From an uncultured Campylobacter sp. (GTDB taxonomy: Bacteria; Campylobacterota; Campylobacteria; Campylobacterales; Campylobacteraceae): a stretch of DNA of 26,285 bases. Both the position numbers and the translations under genes were made by a program. The stretch is taken from NCBI RefSeq assembly GCF_938045205.1, contig NZ_CALIMY010000076.1:1-26285 (forward strand), read 5' to 3'. Position 1 is the stretch's first letter, and the number at the start of each line of letters is the position of its first letter. Below, piece after piece: positions 21,701 to 26,285 of the stretch. The notes beneath the pieces are model-generated. The model made no database searches, was not told the DNA's origin, and worked only from the letters and a program-made list of their open reading frames with translations.

Positions 21701-22859
21701 AAGCGCTTTACAAAGCGATCAAAGTCTAAATAAAAAAGATTATAAAAAGGGCGATAAGGTTAAAAAAGAGGAGCTTGAAAGCTCCAACCGCTTTACGTTA
21801 AATTCCTTCGTCAAAGCCTATTCTAAAGCTGTTCAGAAGGAATACGAAGAGCTAAAAAACCACTTCCAAAACGAAAAGCGCAAGCTCAAAGAGGAACACG
21901 ACGAAAAGATCGAAATTTTAGAAAAAGACGATATCTTGCCAAGCGGCGTCGTTAAGCTCGTAAAGGTCTATATCGCTACCAAGCGCAAGCTAAAAGTGGG
22001 CGATAAGATGGCGGGTCGCCACGGAAACAAGGGTATCGTCTCAAACATCGTCCCTGAGGTTGATATGCCGTATCTGCCTAGCGGACAGCGCGTGGATATC
22101 GTGCTAAATCCTCTCGGCGTTCCAAGTCGTATGAATATCGGTCAGATAATGGAGAGCCACTTAGGTCTTGTGGGCTGGCGCTTAGGCGAGCAGATTGCTC
22201 AAATTTTAGAGGAAAAAACAGGCGAATGGTTAAAAACCCTTCGCGCCAAAATGATTGAGATCGCGGGCGTTTCTAAACTAATGCAGGCTAAAAAAACTCT
22301 TGAAAAGATCAGCGATGAGGATCTTTTAAAATACGCTAGAGACTGGGCTAAGGGCGTTAGATTTTCCGCTCCGATATTCGAAGGCATTGTGCCCGAGGAT
22401 TTCAAAAAGCTATTTGAGATGGCGGGCATCGATCAGGACGGCAAGACCGAGCTTTACGATGGTCGCACCGGCGAAAAGATCAAAGAGCGCGTAAACGTGG
22501 GCTGCATGTATTATCTCAAGCTGCACCACCTAGTCGACGAAAAGGTTCACGCAAGAAGCACCGGTCCTTACAGCCTAGTCACGCAGCAGCCGGTCGGCGG
22601 CAAGGCGCTATTCGGCGGTCAAAGATTTGGAGAGATGGAAGTTTGGGCCCTGGAGGCATACGGCGCGGCATACACGCTCCGCGAAATGCTAACGATCAAA
22701 TCCGACGACGTCGACGGACGCTTGGCTGCATATAAGGCGCTGACAAAAGGCGAAAACGTTCCGTCTACAGGAATTCCTGAGACATTTTTTGTTTTAACTA
22801 ACGAGCTTAAATCGCTTGCTCTAGACGTTGAAATTTACGAGAATGGAGAGAATAAATGA
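18723..22859 (+). CDS. rpoB: DNA-directed RNA polymerase subunit beta
   Basis: The 1378-residue beta subunit forms half of the polymerase catalytic cleft. Landmarks in order are the lobe-fork region [19 protein letters not shown] near the start, and the rifampicin pocket [20 protein letters not shown] (residues 526-545), with the usual Asp532, His542 and Ser547. Then come [39 protein letters not shown] (1098-1104) and the C-terminal clamp block [20 protein letters not shown]. The pocket carries no common resistance change, so rifampicin sensitivity is expected from this region. The ATG at 18723 is chosen because GAGG lies 7 nt upstream; a longer frame from the GTG at 18666 would run through the attenuator hairpin. 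The stop overlaps rpoC by 4 nt (ATGA). Confidence 0.99.
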   Translation: [1378 protein letters not shown]

Positions 22860-25800
22860 GCGATAATTCAAATTTAGAAAGAATAGAAATAAAAGAGGAC
22901 GCCAGAGTTCACGACTTCGACGCGTTTGCTATCAGGCTTGCTAGCCCTGAGCAGATCAAAGCATGGAGCCACGGCGAGGTCAAAAAGCCCGAAACCATCA
23001 ATTACCGCACGCTTAAGCCGGAGCGCGACGGTCTTTTTTGCGCTAAAATTTTCGGTCCCGTAAGAGACTATGAGTGCATCTGCGGCAAGTATAAAAAGAT
23101 GCGATATAAGGGCTGGAAGTGCGAAAAATGCGGCGTCGAGATCACGAGCTCGAAGGTTCGCCGCACTAGAATGGGACATATCGAGTTGGTAACGCCGGTG
23201 GCGCATATTTGGTACGTAAATTCCTTGCCTAGCCGCATCGGTACGCTGCTAAACATCAAGATGAAAGATCTTGAGCGCGTGCTTTACTATGAGGCGTATA
23301 TCGTGGAAAGTGCAGGCGAGGCATTTTACGACAACGAAAATTCTAAAAAGGTCGAAAAATATGACGTTTTAAACGAAGAGCAGTATCAGAGCCTAAAAGA
23401 GCGCTTTTCGCAGACAGGCTTCGTCGCCAAAATGGGTGGTCAGGTAATCCGCGATATGCTAGCTGAGCTTGATTTAGTTGAAATTTTAAATTCTTTGAAG
23501 GAGGAGATGGATAACACAAACTCCGAAGCGAAGAAAAAAACTATCGTCAAGCGTCTAAAAGTCGTCGAGAGCTTTTTAAATTCCGGTAATAAGCCCGAGT
23601 GGATGATGATTACAAATCTGCCCGTGCTGCCTGCCGATCTACGCCCGCTTGTAAGCCTTGAGGGCGGTAAATTTGCGGTTTCGGACGTAAACGATCTATA
23701 TCGACGCGTCATAAATCGAAATTCTAGGCTCAAAAGGCTGATGGAGCTCGACGCGCCCGAGATCATCATCCGCAATGAAAAACGAATGCTTCAAGAGGCG
23801 GTGGATGCGCTTTTTGACAACGGACGTCGCGCCAATGCCGTAAAAGGCGCTAATAAGCGACCGCTTAAATCTCTAAGCGAGATCATTAAAGGTAAGCAAG
23901 GCCGCTTCCGTCAAAATTTGCTCGGCAAGCGCGTGGATTTTTCGGGCCGCTCCGTCATCGTCGTAGGTCCAAATTTACGCATGGATCAGTGCGGTCTGCC
24001 TAAAACTATGGCGCTTGAGCTATTCAAGCCGCATCTAATCGCTCGCCTTCAAGAGAAGGGCTATGCAACGACCGTTAAGCAGGCTAAAAAGATGATCGAA
24101 AATAGGATCAATGAAGTTTGGGAGTGCTTGGAGGAGGTCGTAAAGGATCACCCGGTTATGCTAAACCGCGCGCCGACGCTTCATAAGATGTCTATTCAGG
24201 CGTTTCATCCGGTGCTCGTCGAGGGTAAGGCGATCAGGCTGCATCCGCTAGTCTGCGCCGCATTCAACGCGGACTTCGACGGCGATCAGATGGCGGTGCA
24301 CGTGCCGCTTAGCCAAGAGGCGATCGCGGAATGCAAAATTTTAATGCTTAGCTCGATGAACATCTTGCTTCCTGCGAGTGGAAAGCCCGTCGCAGTGCCT
24401 AGCCAGGATATGGTTTTAGGAATTTATTATCTAAGCCTCGAAAAGCCGGGTGCAAAAGGAACGAATAAAATTTTTGCAAACGTCGATGAGGTAATGCTCG
24501 CCGTAGAGGCAAACGCTCTAGACATCCACGCTAAGATCAAAACGATGATCGATCATCGCATCATCTTTACGACGGCGGGGCGATTGATCATTAAATCGAT
24601 CCTGCCTAGCTTTATTCCGGATCATCTTTGGAATAAGATTATGAAGAAAAAGGATATCGCCGAGCTTGTCGATTACGTCTATAAAAACGGCGGCCTTGAG
24701 ATAAGCGCGGAATTTTTGGATAATCTTAAGAACTTAGGCTTTGAATCCGCTACTAAAGCGGGCGTTTCGATCTCCGTTTCGGACATCATCGTGCCGAAGT
24801 CCAAAGCGGGTCTTGTAGAAGAGGCTAAAAAGCAGGTCAGAGAAGTTCAGAACCAATACGGCGCGGGTTTGCTAACCGACGGCGAGCGCTATAATAAAAC
24901 GATCGACATCTGGACTAGCACTAGCAAGAAGCTAGCCGATGAGATGATGAAGATGATGGAGAAGGACAAGGACGGCTTTAACTCGATCTATATGATGGCC
25001 GATAGCGGCGCGCGAGGTAGCGCGGAGCAGATCAAGCAGCTAGCAGGCATGAGGGGTCTGATGAGTAAGCCCGACGGCTCGATCATCGAGACGCCGATTA
25101 CTTCAAATTTTAGAGAGGGTCTAAACGTAAATGAGTACTTCATCTCGACCCACGGCGCTCGTAAAGGTCTTGCCGATACTGCGCTTAAGACCGCAAACGC
25201 GGGCTATCTAACGCGAAAGCTGATCGATGTCGCGCAAAACGTCAGGGTTACGATGCACGACTGCGGCACGCACGAGGGTATCGAAGTCACGGAGATCGTA
25301 GAAAACGGAACGCAAATAGAAAGTCTAGCCGATAGGATTATGGGTAGGGTGCTAAGCTCGGATGTGATTGATCCGGTATCGAATGAAATTTTATTCACCG
25401 AAGGCACACTCCTAGGCGTTAATGAGATACGCACCATAGTCGATGCCGGCATCAAATCCGTAAGCATCCGTACGCCTATTACGTGCAAGGCTGAAAAAGG
25501 GGTTTGTGCGAAGTGCTACGGTGTAAATTTAGGCGAGGGCAAGCTGGTAAAACCGGGTGAAGCGGTCGGTATCATCTCTGCGCAATCCATTGGTGAGCCG
25601 GGTACGCAGCTTACGCTACGAACCTTCCACGCCGGCGGTACAGCATCTACCGAGCAGCAAGATCGCCAAGTAATCGCCGATAAAGAGGGCTTTATCAGAT
25701 ACTACAACGTCAAGACCTATGAAAACGGCGGCAAAAATATCGTGATGAACCGCAGAAATGCCGCGGTGCTTTTGGTAGAGCCAAAGATCAAAGCTCCGAT

Positions 25801-26285
25801 TACCGGCAAAGTAAGCATCGATATAACCCACGATGATGTGAATATCACGCTAAAAGGCAAGAAAGAAGAATTTAAATATACTATCCGACGCCACGATTTA
25901 GCCAAGCCTACCGAGCTTGCGGGCGTAAGCGGTAAAGTTGAGGGGAAATTCTACATCGTTTTCAAAGACGGCGAAACCGTTGGAGAAAATGATAGTTTAG
26001 TAGAGGTTATAAAAGAAGACTGGAATATCCCTACTCGAATTCCGTTTGCAAGCGAACTTCGCGTCAAAGACGGCGAGCCGGTAACTCAAAAGATCAAAGC
26101 GGGAGCAAATGGTACGCTTAAGTATTTCATCCTAAAGGGCGATTATTTAGAGAGGTTAAGAGATATCAAAAAAGGTCATGTCGTAAGCGAGAAGGGCATG
26201 TACGTAGTCATCTCCGATGACAACGGCAGAGAGGCGATCCGCCACTATATACCGCGCGAATCGGTCATTACCTATGATGATAATA
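22856..26285 (+). CDS. rpoC: DNA-directed RNA polymerase subunit beta' (3' end outside the window)
   Basis: The first 1143 complete codons are present with no frameshift; Campylobacter beta' is about 1500 residues, so roughly a quarter lies beyond the window. The N-terminal zinc ribbon has Cys74, Cys76, Cys89 and Cys92 (YECICGKYKKMRYKGWKCEK). The catalytic magnesium loop NADFDGDQM has Asp473, Asp475 and Asp477. The second zinc site has Cys803, Cys877, Cys884 and Cys887. The bridge-helix and trigger-loop area is visible as DSGARGSAEQIKQLAGMRGL and GIISAQSIGEPGTQLTLRTF. The ATG overlaps the rpoB stop as ATGA, with GGAGAG upstream inside rpoB, so the two subunits are probably made by coupled translation. 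In Helicobacter and Wolinella they form a single fused protein. Confidence 0.99.
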   Translation, partial: MSDNSNLERIEIKEDARVHDFDAFAIRLASPEQIKAWSHGEVKKPETINYRTLKPERDGLFCAKIFGPVRDYECICGKYKKMRYKGWKCEKCGVEITSSKVRRTRMGHIELVTPVAHIWYVNSLPSRIGTLLNIKMKDLERVLYYEAYIVESAGEAFYDNENSKKVEKYDVLNEEQYQSLKERFSQTGFVAKMGGQVIRDMLAELDLVEILNSLKEEMDNTNSEAKKKTIVKRLKVVESFLNSGNKPEWMMITNLPVLPADLRPLVSLEGGKFAVSDVNDLYRRVINRNSRLKRLMELDAPEIIIRNEKRMLQEAVDALFDNGRRANAVKGANKRPLKSLSEIIKGKQGRFRQNLLGKRVDFSGRSVIVVGPNLRMDQCGLPKTMALELFKPHLIARLQEKGYATTVKQAKKMIENRINEVWECLEEVVKDHPVMLNRAPTLHKMSIQAFHPVLVEGKAIRLHPLVCAAFNADFDGDQMAVHVPLSQEAIAECKILMLSSMNILLPASGKPVAVPSQDMVLGIYYLSLEKPGAKGTNKIFANVDEVMLAVEANALDIHAKIKTMIDHRIIFTTAGRLIIKSILPSFIPDHLWNKIMKKKDIAELVDYVYKNGGLEISAEFLDNLKNLGFESATKAGVSISVSDIIVPKSKAGLVEEAKKQVREVQNQYGAGLLTDGERYNKTIDIWTSTSKKLADEMMKMMEKDKDGFNSIYMMADSGARGSAEQIKQLAGMRGLMSKPDGSIIETPITSNFREGLNVNEYFISTHGARKGLADTALKTANAGYLTRKLIDVAQNVRVTMHDCGTHEGIEVTEIVENGTQIESLADRIMGRVLSSDVIDPVSNEILFTEGTLLGVNEIRTIVDAGIKSVSIRTPITCKAEKGVCAKCYGVNLGEGKLVKPGEAVGIISAQSIGEPGTQLTLRTFHAGGTASTEQQDRQVIADKEGFIRYYNVKTYENGGKNIVMNRRNAAVLLVEPKIKAPITGKVSIDITHDDVNITLKGKKEEFKYTIRRHDLAKPTELAGVSGKVEGKFYIVFKDGETVGENDSLVEVIKEDWNIPTRIPFASELRVKDGEPVTQKIKAGANGTLKYFILKGDYLERLRDIKKGHVVSEKGMYVVISDDNGREAIRHYIPRESVITYDDN

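Overview
The window reads as a chromosome segment of a Campylobacter, probably one of the higher-GC, oral-type species. Three things suggest this: the gene order hemB-argF-DUF2603-hemN-(Fe-S protein) beside a divergent ribA-rsmG, which I recall from C. jejuni; the Campylobacterota-restricted family DUF2603; and separate rpoB and rpoC genes, where Helicobacter and Wolinella have a fusion. Coding DNA is GC-rich for the genus, and intergenic DNA alternates AAATTT-type and GCG-type words. The species is inference; the genus is fairly safe.

Layout. (1) 1-5081 is accessory-like: a DUF3137 membrane protein (+), an orphan membrane protein (-), a BON-LysM protein of the Kbp/YgaU type (-) and a divergent ClC chloride-transport protein (-). 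Two non-coding stretches here (about 2300-2680 and 4690-5060) are degenerate tandem arrays. (2) 5082-6962 (-) is a tightly overlapping operon: ribA, rsmG, a PP0621-type zinc-ribbon membrane protein and an unrecognised 180-residue protein. (3) 7026-12710 (+) runs divergently from ribA: hemB, an unrecognised small antitoxin-like gene, a Doc-type toxin gene, argF, DUF2603, hemN and a GlpC/LutA-like Fe-S protein. The toxin-antitoxin pair sits between hemB and argF, and the toxin stop codon overlaps the argF start. (4) 12711-13321 is gene-poor and may hold a decayed gene. A 70-residue membrane coiled-coil protein follows on the minus strand. (5) 13612-26285 (+) is the translation and transcription core: a perfect-consensus promoter, tRNA-Thr(TGT)-Tyr(GTA)-Gly(TCC)-Thr(GGT)-tuf, a terminator, rpmG, tRNA-Trp(CCA), secE, nusG, rplK, rplA, rplJ, rplL, rpoB and the first three quarters of rpoC, which runs off the window.

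How they fit together. Regions 2 and 3 supply riboflavin, heme and arginine precursors plus an rRNA methyltransferase. Region 5 supplies EF-Tu, ribosomal stalk proteins, NusG/SecE and RNA polymerase. The most unusual element is the Doc-type module wedged into the hemB-argF operon. Its likely target, EF-Tu, is encoded about 5.6 kb downstream and keeps the threonine that Doc kinases modify. Other points worth attention are the degenerate arrays, one of which ends in a terminator hairpin, and a family of A/T-core palindromes at the joints of the tuf-rpo cluster.
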